The position numbers were made by a program, and so were the translations under genes. The notes under the pieces were generated by a model. It did not search any database. It was not told where the DNA came from and worked only from the letters and a program-made list of their open reading frames with translations. Shown piece by piece: positions 28,094 to 39,207 of a stretch of 64,000 nucleotides of DNA. Positions within the stretch are counted from its first letter, which is position 1. The number at the start of each line of letters is the position of its first letter. The stretch lies in NCBI GenBank assembly GCA_030625085.1, contig DAOURK010000003.1, positions 20,198 to 84,197 of the forward strand. The letters are read 5' to 3'. The stretch is from Pseudomonadota bacterium (GTDB lineage: Bacteria > SZUA-182 > DTGQ01).

Positions 28094-28800
28094 TCCGGAA
28101 AAAAGAGAATTATTGGAAACAAAAGAGCAAAAAATGGAAGCGAAAATTATTTAATCTGGAGTTGTTTCCTTTTTTAGGTTTTTTGTTTATTCGGATTTTG
28201 GGCCTGACTATACGAAAAAAATGGATCGGTTTGGAAAGGCTTCAAAATTTTCGCCAAAAGGGCCAATTTGTAATTTTTGTTTTCTGGCATGGCCGTTTGT
28301 TAATGATGCCCTTTGTTAACCAGGGCCGAAGGACTGGAATCTTGAGTGGTCATCACGTGGATGCTGAAATTAGCGTCAGGATTTATCGATATTTTGGTTA
28401 TTATTCAATTCGGGGCTCTACCTCTCGTGGTGGAATGGCTGCTTTGCGTAAATTGAGCAAAGAGATTAACAAGGGGTCCGATGCGGGCCTTGCTCCTGAT
28501 GGGCCTCGCGGCCCACGATACCGAGCACAAGGAGGAGCAGTTCTTCTTTCTCGCCTGACCGGCTGTCCTCTGATTCCAATAACATTTGGTACTTCAAAGG
28601 GAAAATTTTTTCGAAGCTGGGATCGATTTTTAATTCCCTATCCTTTTTCCCAAGTTGTTTATATCATCGGTGATCCGATTTGGGTTGGTAAAGAAGAAAG
28701 CCGGGAGGATCTGAGGGAAAAACAGCAGTTGTTGGAAGAGGAGTTAAATAAAATCACCAGAAGAGCGGATGAACATTTTTTAACAAAAGGAACAGGTTGA
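28090..28800 (+). CDS. DUF374-type lysophospholipid acyltransferase
   Basis: FVFWHGRLLMMPF...SRGGMAALRKL...GLAPDGPRGPRYRAQGGAVLLSRLTGCPLIPI. Confidence 0.88.
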   Translation: MIRKKENYWKQKSKKWKRKLFNLELFPFLGFLFIRILGLTIRKKWIGLERLQNFRQKGQFVIFVFWHGRLLMMPFVNQGRRTGILSGHHVDAEISVRIYRYFGYYSIRGSTSRGGMAALRKLSKEINKGSDAGLAPDGPRGPRYRAQGGAVLLSRLTGCPLIPITFGTSKGKFFRSWDRFLIPYPFSQVVYIIGDPIWVGKEESREDLREKQQLLEEELNKITRRADEHFLTKGTG

Positions 28801-30140
28801 TGAATCAGCAAAGGGGGGGATCAAATAATGAGGCTATTTATTGGCTTTATGATCCCTTATTATTTGGATTTTGTCTTGCTCAATTACCACTTTTTTTAAG
28901 CGAATATTTTACTACCAATAAGTACCGGGAAGATTTTAGGCAGCGATTTGGTTGTTATTCCCCTGAGGTGAGACACCAATTTTGTCCGGGCAAAACAGCT
29001 TGGGTTCATGCGGTTTCTGTTGGTGAAGTGGTAGCTGCCACCCCGGTAATTAAGGAACTAATGGCACTGCATCCTGAACTTTTATTTAACATTTCTACGG
29101 TTACCAGGACCGGCCGGGAAATGGTGGGAAAATCTTTTCATTCACTGAATAAGAGTCTTTTTCTCCCTTTTGATTTCCATTTTATTACCGAACGGGTTAT
29201 GGAGCAAATGTATCCCCGTTTTCTTTTATTAACGGAAACAGAGATTTGGCCGAATTTAATTCGATCCGCATCCAGACGTAATATCCCGGTTATGATTATG
29301 AACGGTCGTATTTCTTCACGCTCCTATAAACACTATTTTCTGGTAAAGGGATTGCTTCGTTCGGTTTTATCCCGGTTCAGCGTTTTTGCCATGCAGTCAG
29401 GCCGGGATGCAGACCGCATTATCAGCCTTGGCGCAGACCCAAGGCGAGTTTTTGTTACTGGAAATTGTAAATTTGATCAGGCAAAGACAATAATTTCGAA
29501 AAGCGAACAGGATCAACTCGCCGTAAGGCTCGGTCTTTCCCCGAAAACTTTGGTTTTGATGGCCGGTAGTACCCACAAAGGAGAAGAGAAGCTGATTATT
29601 GAGACATATAAGAGGTTGCTTAAGCATTTTCAAAACCTGGTGCTGTTCATTGCTCCTCGCTATTTACCTGAAATTCCGGATATTGTAGTCAAATGCAATC
29701 AAGAGGGGCTTTTTTCAGAAAGAAAAAGCCGACTTTGGGAGGGTAAATCTCAAAAAGCTTCGGCCAACCAAGCTGGACGGGTGATTATTTTGGATACTAT
29801 AGGGGAATTGTCTAAAATGTACAGCTTGGCTACTCTTGTTTTTGTTGGTGGGAGCCTGGTGCCGGTCGGAGGACATAACCTGCTGGAGCCTGCTATGTAT
29901 GGAAAACCCGTTGTATTCGGGTCTCATCTAGATAATTTTCGGGAAATTTCTCGATTGTTGAAAGAGCATGGTGGGGGCTTTGAGGTGAAAGATAAGAAGG
30001 AATTAGAGCATAGATTTAAAAGCCTTTTGCAGGACAGGGATTTGAGGAGAATATCCGGAGAGGCGGCTTTTCGGGCAGTAGAAGAAAACCGTGGCGCCAC
30101 TTGCAAAACTCTGGAACTTATTGAAACTCACTTATTATGA
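28797..30140 (+). CDS. waaA: 3-deoxy-D-manno-octulosonic acid transferase
   Basis: WVHAVSVGEVVAATPVI...LLTETEIWPNLIRSASRRNIPVMIMNGRIS...VGGSLVPVGGHNLLEPA. Confidence 0.95.
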   Translation: MMNQQRGGSNNEAIYWLYDPLLFGFCLAQLPLFLSEYFTTNKYREDFRQRFGCYSPEVRHQFCPGKTAWVHAVSVGEVVAATPVIKELMALHPELLFNISTVTRTGREMVGKSFHSLNKSLFLPFDFHFITERVMEQMYPRFLLLTETEIWPNLIRSASRRNIPVMIMNGRISSRSYKHYFLVKGLLRSVLSRFSVFAMQSGRDADRIISLGADPRRVFVTGNCKFDQAKTIISKSEQDQLAVRLGLSPKTLVLMAGSTHKGEEKLIIETYKRLLKHFQNLVLFIAPRYLPEIPDIVVKCNQEGLFSERKSRLWEGKSQKASANQAGRVIILDTIGELSKMYSLATLVFVGGSLVPVGGHNLLEPAMYGKPVVFGSHLDNFREISRLLKEHGGGFEVKDKKELEHRFKSLLQDRDLRRISGEAAFRAVEENRGATCKTLELIETHLL

Positions 30141-30315
30141 AACTCACATATCCGCTATGACCACATTCATAGGCTGATGTAAAATGAGATAATTATTTTT
30201 TCATCACACAAAGACACAAAGAGCACAAAGAATACAAGAATACAAAAAAAGGTTTTCTCGGACAGTCTCCTAGCGAAAGGATAAGTAAAAGAGGTGAGGC
30301 GGGGGTAATTTTTAC

Positions 30316-31434
30316 GTGAATGCGAGCCTTAGGCCACGAGGTAATACATTGAGAAAATGGCTTCAGGAGCTTATTGAAACAAAAAAGTATTCATGGCTGC
30401 ATAAGATATTTCTATCGCCTCTTTTTGGCCTTTCCCTGATATATCTACTCATTGGGCGATGCCGTGAGATGGCGTATGAATATGGTCTATTAGGGAAAGC
30501 TGTGCTCCCTTGCCGGGTTATATGTGTAGGTAACATTACTGTAGGCGGAACCGGGAAAACTCCAACAGTGGAATTAGTGTGCCGAACTTTGCTGCAGAAG
30601 GGAGTGAGGGTCGGTATTATCAGTCGGGGATATGGAAGACGAACATCGACGAAATCAGGTGGGGATACCTTCGTTGTTTCTGATGGGGGGAAAATTTTTG
30701 CATCTGCGCAAGTGGCTGGAGATGAGCCGGTTATGTTAGCTAAAAGGTTGGCCCATGTTCCGGTTATTATAGGGAAAAATCGGTATCAGGCAGGCCTTAA
30801 GGCTTTTAAAAAATTTAATGTACAAGCGGTCATTATGGATGATGGGTTTCAGCATTTGCAATTAGCGAGGGACCTTAATATAGTGGTGTTAGATGGACAA
30901 AGTCCTTTTGGCAACGGGTATGCTTTGCCTGTGGGCAGATTGCGTGAATCACCCCGGGCGCTGAAACGAGCGGATATAATTTTATTGACCAAGATTACCG
31001 ATAATGAACAAAAAAATCGGGTAGTACAAAAGATTAGAAAATACAATCAAACAGCTCCAGTGGTGATCGGCCGGCATAAACCAAGAGATGTTATCTCACT
31101 TAAAGGAGATAGACTTTTGGCGCTAGAGGCCTTGCGGGGAAAAACCATTATAGCTCTCTCCGGGATCGGTGACCCATCATATTTTTTAACTACCCTGATG
31201 GAATTGGGAGCCAAGGTCACAGCACATATGGCCTTTCCCGATCATCATTGGTATTCGATGGAGGAAATCCGACATGTTGAGCACAAGGTTTCTTCCGGGA
31301 AAAGCTGGGGTATTGTAACCACGGAAAAGGATGCGGCCCGTATTTCTCATGTGCCTCGGTGTCCGGTCTGGATTCTCCGTATTGATATGGTGTTGATGGA
31401 GGGAGAGCAGTTATGGGAAAAAGCCTTGGGATAG
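30316..31434 (+). CDS. lpxK: Tetraacyldisaccharide 4'-kinase
   Basis: PCRVICVGNITVGGTGKTPTVELVCRTLL...GDEPVMLAKRL...VIMDDGFQHLQLARDLNIVVLDG. Confidence 0.95.
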   Translation: MNASLRPRGNTLRKWLQELIETKKYSWLHKIFLSPLFGLSLIYLLIGRCREMAYEYGLLGKAVLPCRVICVGNITVGGTGKTPTVELVCRTLLQKGVRVGIISRGYGRRTSTKSGGDTFVVSDGGKIFASAQVAGDEPVMLAKRLAHVPVIIGKNRYQAGLKAFKKFNVQAVIMDDGFQHLQLARDLNIVVLDGQSPFGNGYALPVGRLRESPRALKRADIILLTKITDNEQKNRVVQKIRKYNQTAPVVIGRHKPRDVISLKGDRLLALEALRGKTIIALSGIGDPSYFLTTLMELGAKVTAHMAFPDHHWYSMEEIRHVEHKVSSGKSWGIVTTEKDAARISHVPRCPVWILRIDMVLMEGEQLWEKALG

Positions 31435-32390
31435 GGGAAAAGTACTTAGACCTTTGCTTATACTCGATAGCCATTAGCCTGATAAAATTCTTTTATTTAT
31501 TTCCCTTTTCTTTTGCTTGTAGAGTGGGTGAACTTTTAGGGATGGCTTGGTTTTATCTTTATCGACGGCATCGAGTAATTACCCTGGAAAATTTGGAAAA
31601 GGCCTTTGGTCAAAAATTTTCAAGAACCCAACGAGTTTCTTTGGCCAAAAAAACCTATCAGAATTTTGGCCGGATCTTTATGGAATGTATTTTTCTTCCC
31701 CGGTTTACTGCTGAAAACATTAGGAAATTCGTCTCGATCACAGGCATTGAGAATCTTCATGAGGCGGATAAGCAGGGAAAGGGGCTATTTTTTATAACCG
31801 CTCATTTTGGTAACTGGGAATTACTGGCTGTTGCTTTAGCGTATTATGGATTTTTTTTGTCAGAGGTGGCCAGGCCCTTACCTTTCCCTTCGCTTGATAA
31901 GTTATTAGAAGGTCACCGGACCCAATGCGGTAATCGTGTTATTGCGAGAAAGGGCGCGGTGAAAGGAATTTTAAAATGTTTGCATAAAAGGGAAAGGGTT
32001 GGTATTCTTCTGGATCAGAATGCTTACGGCAGGGGAGCGGTATTTGTTGATTTTTTTGGTCTTCCGGCCTCTACCCTTCCGATTGTAGCAGCTCTCAGTC
32101 AAAAAACCGGTGCTCCGGTTGTGCCTGTTTTTATGGTGCCCAGAAAAAAGAGCAAGGGATATATTATTGAAGTTGGAAAAATGATAGATTTGATTAAGAG
32201 CGGTGATAAGGAAAAAGACATTATTTTTAATACTGCTCGGTATACTCATGTCATTGAGGAATATATTCGAAAATACCCCCATTACTGGTTTTGGATGCTG
32301 CGAAGATGGAAAACTCGTCCTAACACACAATTACAGCAATGGGGGAAAATCCGACAAATGCGGGAACCCTCTTCCTTCAATATATCATAG
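31413..32390 (+). CDS. lpxL: Lipid A biosynthesis acyltransferase, LpxL/HtrB family
   Basis: FFITAHFGNWELLAVAL...VGILLDQNAYGRGAVFVDFFGLPA...YPHYWFWMLRRWKTRP. Confidence 0.9.
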   Translation: MGKSLGIGEKYLDLCLYSIAISLIKFFYLFPFSFACRVGELLGMAWFYLYRRHRVITLENLEKAFGQKFSRTQRVSLAKKTYQNFGRIFMECIFLPRFTAENIRKFVSITGIENLHEADKQGKGLFFITAHFGNWELLAVALAYYGFFLSEVARPLPFPSLDKLLEGHRTQCGNRVIARKGAVKGILKCLHKRERVGILLDQNAYGRGAVFVDFFGLPASTLPIVAALSQKTGAPVVPVFMVPRKKSKGYIIEVGKMIDLIKSGDKEKDIIFNTARYTHVIEEYIRKYPHYWFWMLRRWKTRPNTQLQQWGKIRQMREPSSFNIS

Positions 32391-32530
32391 TGCTTTTTTT
32401 AGACAGGATTAACAGGATAAAATGAAAAATTCAGATCCCTCTCTTTGAAATGACAACAAGAGACTTTTCGGACAAATTTTTGGGGAAAAAGGAATTCATT
32501 GAAGGATATTAATTATTTTGGAGAAAAAAA

Positions 32531-34075
32531 ATGAAAGTGGTTACCGCCAAGCAAATGCAAGCCCTGGACAAATTTGCGATTGAGGAAATCGGCATTCCCG
32601 GGGTAGTTTTAATGGAGAACGCCGGTCGCCAGGTTGTGGCTAAAATGCTTCACTCCTTTCCAAATTTAAGGAATCAAAGAGTGAATATCATATGCGGCAA
32701 AGGGAATAATGGGGGCGACGGGTTTGTGGTGGCCAGATGTCTATCAGCCATGGAGGTTGATGTACGGCTTTTTTTATTGGCTAAAACCGAGTCATTGTCT
32801 GGTGATGCCAAAACTAATTGCCAGATTTGTCAAAAACTAAACCTTCCGGTAGCAGAAATTCTCTCCTCAGAAGAACTAAAAAAGTATATAAGTCTTATAT
32901 TGGAAGCGGATATTTTTGTTGACGCCATTTTTGGCACGGGTCTTACTCCGCCGGTGCGAGGAATGGCTTCTGAAGTAATAGAATTGCTCAATAAGGCGAA
33001 AAAAGCCATTGTCTCAATCGACATCCCCTCCGGCTTAAGCGCTGACTCTGCTCACCCCCATGGGCCGCACATCACTGCCTCCCTGACGGTCACTTTTGCT
33101 TTGCCCAAGGTGGCTCATGTGCTTCCGCCGGCCTGTCTGGAAGTGGGGCAGTTAGAAATTGTGGATATCGGCATTCCAAAAGAGGTTATTGAACAGGGGG
33201 ATATTAAGGTCGAAATGATTGAGCAGGCTTTTATTCGGGAATGTTTGCCTGCCCGCTCCCCTGACACGCACAAGGGGACTTATGGCCATTTATTTATCTT
33301 AGCCGGCTCCCCCGGGAAAACCGGGGCTGCCTATCTGACTGCTCAGGCAGCAGCTCGTGTTGGGGCGGGTTTGATCACTCTGGGTATTCCGGAAAGCCTC
33401 AACAGTATTATGGAGGGTAAGCTTACTGAAGGCATGACCATCCCTTTACCCGAAACAGATGTTCATACCTTCTCGATTAAAGCAAAAAAAACCATTGCCC
33501 AACTGTTACCTCGTTTTTCTGCCTTGGCTGTGGGGCCGGGTATTTCCACACACCCGGAGGTAAAGGAGCTTATTTTATGGATTATTCAGCAGGCTGAAAT
33601 CCCCATAATATTAGATGCTGACGGGATCAATGCCTTGGCCGGTCAAGCTCATGTCCTAAAAGAGGCTAAGCAGCCTATTATCTTAACGCCACATCCCAAA
33701 GAACTTTCCGGATTGCTGGAAATCGATATGTCCTCAATTCTCCAGAATCGGTTGGCAGTGGCCCGGAAGAGTGCCATAGATTTACATTGTCATCTTTTAC
33801 TCAAAGGATATCGATCCCTGGCGGCTGATCCCGCAGGAAGGGTTTTTATTAATCCCACGGGTAACGCCGGCATGGCTGCTGGTGGGACAGGGGATGTTTT
33901 AACAGGGATAATCGGGGGGCTTTTAGCCCAAGGCTTTTCACAAGAAAAAGCCTTACAGGCAGGCGCATATATACATGGGTTGGTTGGTGATAAGGTTCGT
34001 CAACAAAAAGGAGAATATGGACTTTTGGCCACAGATCTTATTGATAACCTGCCGGTAACCATTAAACAGTTGTGA
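32531..34075 (+). CDS. nnr: Bifunctional ADP-dependent NAD(P)H-hydrate dehydratase/epimerase
   Basis: GVVLMENAGRQVV...CGKGNNGGDGFVVARCL...THKGTYGHLFILAGSPGKTGAAYLTAQAAARVGAGL...NAGMAAGGTGDVLTGIIGGLLAQG. Confidence 0.96.
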   Translation: MKVVTAKQMQALDKFAIEEIGIPGVVLMENAGRQVVAKMLHSFPNLRNQRVNIICGKGNNGGDGFVVARCLSAMEVDVRLFLLAKTESLSGDAKTNCQICQKLNLPVAEILSSEELKKYISLILEADIFVDAIFGTGLTPPVRGMASEVIELLNKAKKAIVSIDIPSGLSADSAHPHGPHITASLTVTFALPKVAHVLPPACLEVGQLEIVDIGIPKEVIEQGDIKVEMIEQAFIRECLPARSPDTHKGTYGHLFILAGSPGKTGAAYLTAQAAARVGAGLITLGIPESLNSIMEGKLTEGMTIPLPETDVHTFSIKAKKTIAQLLPRFSALAVGPGISTHPEVKELILWIIQQAEIPIILDADGINALAGQAHVLKEAKQPIILTPHPKELSGLLEIDMSSILQNRLAVARKSAIDLHCHLLLKGYRSLAADPAGRVFINPTGNAGMAAGGTGDVLTGIIGGLLAQGFSQEKALQAGAYIHGLVGDKVRQQKGEYGLLATDLIDNLPVTIKQL

Positions 34076-36437
34076 TGGCTTTATGTAATGCCTGGCTGAG
34101 GTTTTCTATTTTGTATGGTTTGCAGATAACATCTTTAAATCCGTATTGTCTGAATTCGGACATAAGGGGATCATGAGAGTAGCCACTTGAAACAATTGCT
34201 TTAACCTCGGGATCTATCTCTAATAATTTTTTCATGGTCTTTTTCCCTCCCATCCCTCCCGGCACGGTTAAATCCATAATCACCGCTCTATAAGGGAGCT
34301 GCATTTTTTTGGCGTTTTTATAAAGGTCAATCATTTCGTCGCCATCCTTGGCTAATTTTACTTCATATCCGAGGTGATTAAGCATCTGCCGGGCCATGTC
34401 TCTAACGCTTTTTTCATCATCCATAAATAAAATTTTTCCTTGACCGAAATAGAGTTGGTTTTTTTCATCTGATATGGTCTGGATTTTTTCTTGAGAGGCG
34501 GGAAGATAGATAAAGAAAGTTGTTCCAACTCCCAGCTTGGATTCTACAGTAATATGTCCACCATGTTTTTTAATAATCGAATAGGTGGTTGCCAATCCCA
34601 AACCGCTCCCTTTCTGTTTGGTAGTGAAATAGGGATCAAAAATTTTCCGAAGATGATTTTTCCGAATGCCTGTCCCCTGATCTTTAATGCTTATTTTGAT
34701 GTATTTTTTTTCTTTTATGAGAGGCAAGGTATCTTCCGGATCAAGACTTACTTCTTCAGCGATTACCTTAATTATCCCCCCTTCAGGCATGGATTGATTG
34801 GCATTGATTATCAAATTATTGACAACCTGGCTTATCTGCCCTTCATCTATTTCGACCGGACAAAGATCATGGGGCACAGAAAATTCGCATCTGACATTGG
34901 AGCCCCTTAAGGCAAACCTGGCTGTGTCTTTCAGCAATTCTGAGATGGGAAGAATTTTGGTGATTGGCGCACACCCTTTGGAAAAGGTGAGTAATTGCTG
35001 GGTCAAATCCCTGGCCTGATGAGTTGATTTTTCCGTTTCACTTAATAATCCAAAAGCCTTTTCTTCTGGTTTCATATAGAGCTTGGCTAAGGAAAGATTG
35101 CCTATAATGGCCGTTAAAATATTATTAAAATCATGGGCAATACCGCCGGCCAAGATTCCGATTGATTCAATTTTTTCGATTTTTTGCATTTCATCTTCAA
35201 CCTTTTTCCGTTCTGTGACATCCCGTACAATGGCCATTATAGCAGGGTTCTTTTGATATCGGATCATCCCAACAGATAATTCCACATCTCTAGTAGCTTC
35301 ATTTTTATTTTTTATTTTTATTTCATAAGCAGAAGGGGCATTTTTTTTGCCCCTCAAGCCCACGGCATATCTTTGGCTGATTAGCTCCTTGTATTCAGGG
35401 GCCACTATATCCAAAAGGGGTTTGCCCACTATTTCTTCCTTGGTATAACCACAAATTTCGGACGCTGTCTGGTTAATAAAGGTAAAAACTCCATCCTGCA
35501 CAATAACTACGCCATCCTTGGCTTGCTCTACCAGTGTTGAGTATTTTACTTCTGATTCCTTTAGGGCTGCTTCAGTGCCCTTATGTTCGTTGATTTCCTT
35601 CTGCAACTGTTCATTGGCAAATAAAAGATCATTTGTTCTCTCATCCACCAATGCCTCAAGATGATTGCGGTATTGCTGCAATTCTTCTATGATTTGTTTG
35701 TTTTTGGTGATGTCAACCATAACCTGGACAGCACCCTGGAAATTGCCGGTCTCATTCAGGACAGGATATGAGCATAAGCGGAACCAATGATCATTCATTG
35801 GCAGATCAAAAGTCTCACTTCGGCCGGTTTCCTTGAGACGGCCAAAGCAGGACCCCTCCGGATCAGTAGTATGGCCGACAAGTTCGCCCGGAGTTCGACC
35901 AATAATTTCATTGAATGGTTTGTTGAGAAGGTTCATCATGGCCCGGTTGCATTGAAGGATTTTTCCTTGCCGGTCCAACAGGCAAACACCCTCAATGATG
36001 GCATCGAAGGTGGTCTGCCATTGCCGGGATGAAGCTAAGGCCTTCATTTCTGCCTGGTACATACGGAGCAAGGTTTTTACCGTGCCGATTAATACAACCG
36101 GTTCTACCGGATGCGTCAGGTAGCTGTCCGCCTCACTTTCCAGTTCCTTCATCTCGGATTGGCCGTCAATATAAGACGCTGATAAATAAAGAACTGGAAT
36201 GTTTGTAGTAACAGGATTAGACTTAATACACCGACAGACCTCAAATCCACTGATATCCGGGAGATGGAGGTCGAGGATTACCAGGGCGGGATTTTTGGCA
36301 GCCATTTTTAAAGCTTCTTGGCCGCTGTCCGTCTCTTTGACTTCAAAACCCGCCTGTCGAAGTATCCGGCTGATAGTGCCCCGATGGTCATTATTATTAT
36401 TTACATTTAAAATGGGAGCCTTAAGTACGTTAAACAT
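34062..36437 (-). CDS. Hybrid sensor histidine kinase (REC-PAS-PAS-HisKA-HATPase-REC)
   Basis: N-REC LVILDLHLPDISGFEV; HisKA GGIAHDFNNILTAIIGNL; C-REC GKILFMDDEKSVRDMARQML...AVIMDLTVPGGMGGKKTM. Confidence 0.92.
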   Translation of the reverse strand: MFNVLKAPILNVNNNNDHRGTISRILRQAGFEVKETDSGQEALKMAAKNPALVILDLHLPDISGFEVCRCIKSNPVTTNIPVLYLSASYIDGQSEMKELESEADSYLTHPVEPVVLIGTVKTLLRMYQAEMKALASSRQWQTTFDAIIEGVCLLDRQGKILQCNRAMMNLLNKPFNEIIGRTPGELVGHTTDPEGSCFGRLKETGRSETFDLPMNDHWFRLCSYPVLNETGNFQGAVQVMVDITKNKQIIEELQQYRNHLEALVDERTNDLLFANEQLQKEINEHKGTEAALKESEVKYSTLVEQAKDGVVIVQDGVFTFINQTASEICGYTKEEIVGKPLLDIVAPEYKELISQRYAVGLRGKKNAPSAYEIKIKNKNEATRDVELSVGMIRYQKNPAIMAIVRDVTERKKVEDEMQKIEKIESIGILAGGIAHDFNNILTAIIGNLSLAKLYMKPEEKAFGLLSETEKSTHQARDLTQQLLTFSKGCAPITKILPISELLKDTARFALRGSNVRCEFSVPHDLCPVEIDEGQISQVVNNLIINANQSMPEGGIIKVIAEEVSLDPEDTLPLIKEKKYIKISIKDQGTGIRKNHLRKIFDPYFTTKQKGSGLGLATTYSIIKKHGGHITVESKLGVGTTFFIYLPASQEKIQTISDEKNQLYFGQGKILFMDDEKSVRDMARQMLNHLGYEVKLAKDGDEMIDLYKNAKKMQLPYRAVIMDLTVPGGMGGKKTMKKLLEIDPEVKAIVSSGYSHDPLMSEFRQYGFKDVICKPYKIENLSQALHKAITTV

Positions 36438-37245
36438 TTGTCTTACGTCCCACCCCCCTTACGTCATTTAACTAATTTTATCTATCAGCACTTTTATGCT
36501 TGGCAAGGCCATAAATTGTGATTATGAAAAAATGCTAATTAAACCACAGAGCACGCAGAGTTCAGTAATAAGATTTAAAAGTCTGTGCTCTCTGCGGTGA
36601 GATTTAAAAGCCTAATTTGTATTCTTGCAGAGTATAATTTTGACCTAAGGTGGTGGTTACTATGATGGTTAATATAATAAATCTAAAATTTTACCCGCCG
36701 CTGATTTATTATATACTTTTTAATGTATTTAATTCAAGAAAAAAAATAATATTTTAATTATTTATATTTAACTAAAAATATCTAGAAGTATTTTTAGTAC
36801 TTTAGTACTAATGGAGTTTTTTAAGATTTTTTTTCGGGTTTTACTTTTTTTATCCTCACACAGAGCCACAAAGATCACAAAGATCACAAAGAATTATGCT
36901 TTATATTAAGGATAATGAATTCGTAAAAAGTTATTTTTTCAAAATTTGGATTACATAAATTCAATAAGTTATGTTGTGCGAAGTCCCCAATTTTGGACTT
37001 TTTACAAGACCAAAAGGATGATGCCGTTTACCCTTTCTTTGTGGCTCTATGTTTTTGTGTGAAAAGTACTTAGCGAAGCGAATTTTTGTCAACGTTTCTC
37101 TCCTTTTTATAATGTGAATTGCGGGTTAGTATAGATTGCTTATTGACAGGTGAAAGAAAATTTTTATAGAATGGCCTGTTTATGATAGTAAACTGATAAT
37201 AGCGATTTTTGTGATGGTACACTAATCTTTAAAAGAGGGGAAATT

Positions 37246-38283
37246 ATGGAATGGCCGGATTTAAATATCAAAAGAGGGGAAAAAAAACGCTCTGACCAGG
37301 GAGCAGGGGGCCCTCCTGAATTTCGATTGCCATCTTTGGAGAACCTCCCTTCACACTTAATCTTTTTTGTGTTGGCCGGGATTTTTTTAATTTGGCTGGC
37401 TACAGGCTTTTTCACTGTCGGACCGGATGAAGTGGGGGTGATTCAAAGGTTTGGTAAAGTAACTGAAATTAAGTCCCCCGGCTTACATTACCATTTTCCA
37501 ATACCCATCGAAAAGGTAGAACGTCCCAAAATTAAGGAAATCAAACGATTGGAGATTGGCTTCAGGACTATAGACCCCGGACCACCGGCTCGATACAGAG
37601 AAATTCCTCTCGAAGCCTTAATGCTGACCGGTGATGAGAATATCGTTAATATGAAATTTATTGTGCAATATCAAATTCAAGACCCCCGGTTTTATTTATT
37701 TAATATTCGAAATCAGGAGAAGACTATCCGGGATGCAGCAGAATCCGCCCTACGCGAAGTAATCGGTAAAAATAAAATAGAAGATATTTTGACTGTTGGA
37801 AAGTATCAGGTTCAGCAGGAAACTCAAAAGCTGTTACAGTCAATACTGGACCTTTATGAAAGCGGTTTAAAAGTTGCCACCGTGGAATTGCAGGATGTTC
37901 ATCCCCCGGATGAGGTGATGGATGCTTTTAAAGATGTAGCCAGCGCTAAAGAAGATAAAAATAAATTGATTAATCAGGCCTATGGTTATCGCAATGACGA
38001 GCTGCCGAAAGCTCGAGGCGAAGCGGCCGGCATAAAGGCGGATGCCGAGGCCTCGCGTGATGAAATTGTACGATATGCTGAAGGGGATACCAGCCGTTTT
38101 CTTCAAAACTATGCAGAATATAAAAAGGCCAAAGAAATTACTCGGAGGCGGTTGTATATTGAAACCATGGAAGAAGTATTACCCAAGGTTCAAAAGTATA
38201 TTCTGGAAAAGTCCGGGGATCGATTAATTGAGGTCCTGCCCCTTGGACAAGGTATTCTTGGCGGTTTAGGGGAAACTAGATAA
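37246..38283 (+). CDS. hflK: FtsH protease modulator HflK
   Basis: FFTVGPDEVGVIQRFGKVTEIKSPGLHYHFPIPIEKV; followed by hflC. Confidence 0.94.
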   Translation: MEWPDLNIKRGEKKRSDQGAGGPPEFRLPSLENLPSHLIFFVLAGIFLIWLATGFFTVGPDEVGVIQRFGKVTEIKSPGLHYHFPIPIEKVERPKIKEIKRLEIGFRTIDPGPPARYREIPLEALMLTGDENIVNMKFIVQYQIQDPRFYLFNIRNQEKTIRDAAESALREVIGKNKIEDILTVGKYQVQQETQKLLQSILDLYESGLKVATVELQDVHPPDEVMDAFKDVASAKEDKNKLINQAYGYRNDELPKARGEAAGIKADAEASRDEIVRYAEGDTSRFLQNYAEYKKAKEITRRRLYIETMEEVLPKVQKYILEKSGDRLIEVLPLGQGILGGLGETR

Positions 38284-38319
38284 AAACATTTCCGAAATAG
38301 TACAGGAGGCAGTATTCTT

Positions 38320-39207
38320 ATGGAGAAACAAAAAATTGTGGTTATTGGCATTATCATCTTGCTGGTAATCATTATAGGGTTACCGCAAGTTTTTTTTATT
38401 TTGGATGAAACGGAGCAGGCGGTAGTGGTCCAAATGGGGGAACCTGTAAAGGTAATTACTATGCCTGGATTAAACGTAAAAAAACCTTTTATTCAAAATG
38501 TGCTAAAATTCGAAAAGCGATTACTTGAATATGACTCTGCACCTGCAGAAATTTTGACCAAAGATAAGAAAAATTTAGTTTTGGATAATTATTGTCGATG
38601 GAGAATTGCCGACGTGCTTAAATTTCTCGAATCCGTGGGCACGGAAATAAAAGCACAGGCTCGATTAGACGATATTGTCTATGCAGAATTGCGAGTTCAA
38701 CTGGGGCTTAACAATCTGGTGGAGGTTATTTCAAGTGTTCGTGAAACCATGATGAAGAAAGTCACTGAAGCCTCAAATCAAAAAGCGCAAAGGTATGGTA
38801 TTGAAATCCTGGATGTTCGTATCAAAAGGGCTGATCTTCCACCGGAAAATGAAAAACATGTTTTCGGGAGAATGATAGCGGAAAGGGAAAGAGAAGCCAA
38901 AAAGTATCGCTCAGAGGGAGAGGAAGAAGCCCTTAAAATTAGAGCCGGTACAGACAAGGAAATAAAGATTATTCTCGCTGAGGTTTATAAAGAAGCCCAG
39001 CAGATACGAGGTGAGGGAGATGCCAAGGCTGTAAAAATTTATGCTGATGCCTATAACCTTGATCCGGATTTTTATTATTTCACCAGAACATTAGAAGCCT
39101 ATAAAAAATCCTTGCCGCAAAATACGAGCTTTGTTTCTTCAGCAGATAATGAATTTTTTGAATACTTGAAAGGCAGCTATGGAAACCGAGAGCAAAAACA
39201 AGAATAA
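38320..39207 (+). CDS. hflC: FtsH protease modulator HflC
   Basis: FILDETEQAVVVQMGEPVKVITMPGLNVKKPFIQNV...RIKRADLPPENEKHVFGRMIAERERE. Confidence 0.94.
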   Translation: MEKQKIVVIGIIILLVIIIGLPQVFFILDETEQAVVVQMGEPVKVITMPGLNVKKPFIQNVLKFEKRLLEYDSAPAEILTKDKKNLVLDNYCRWRIADVLKFLESVGTEIKAQARLDDIVYAELRVQLGLNNLVEVISSVRETMMKKVTEASNQKAQRYGIEILDVRIKRADLPPENEKHVFGRMIAEREREAKKYRSEGEEEALKIRAGTDKEIKIILAEVYKEAQQIRGEGDAKAVKIYADAYNLDPDFYYFTRTLEAYKKSLPQNTSFVSSADNEFFEYLKGSYGNREQKQE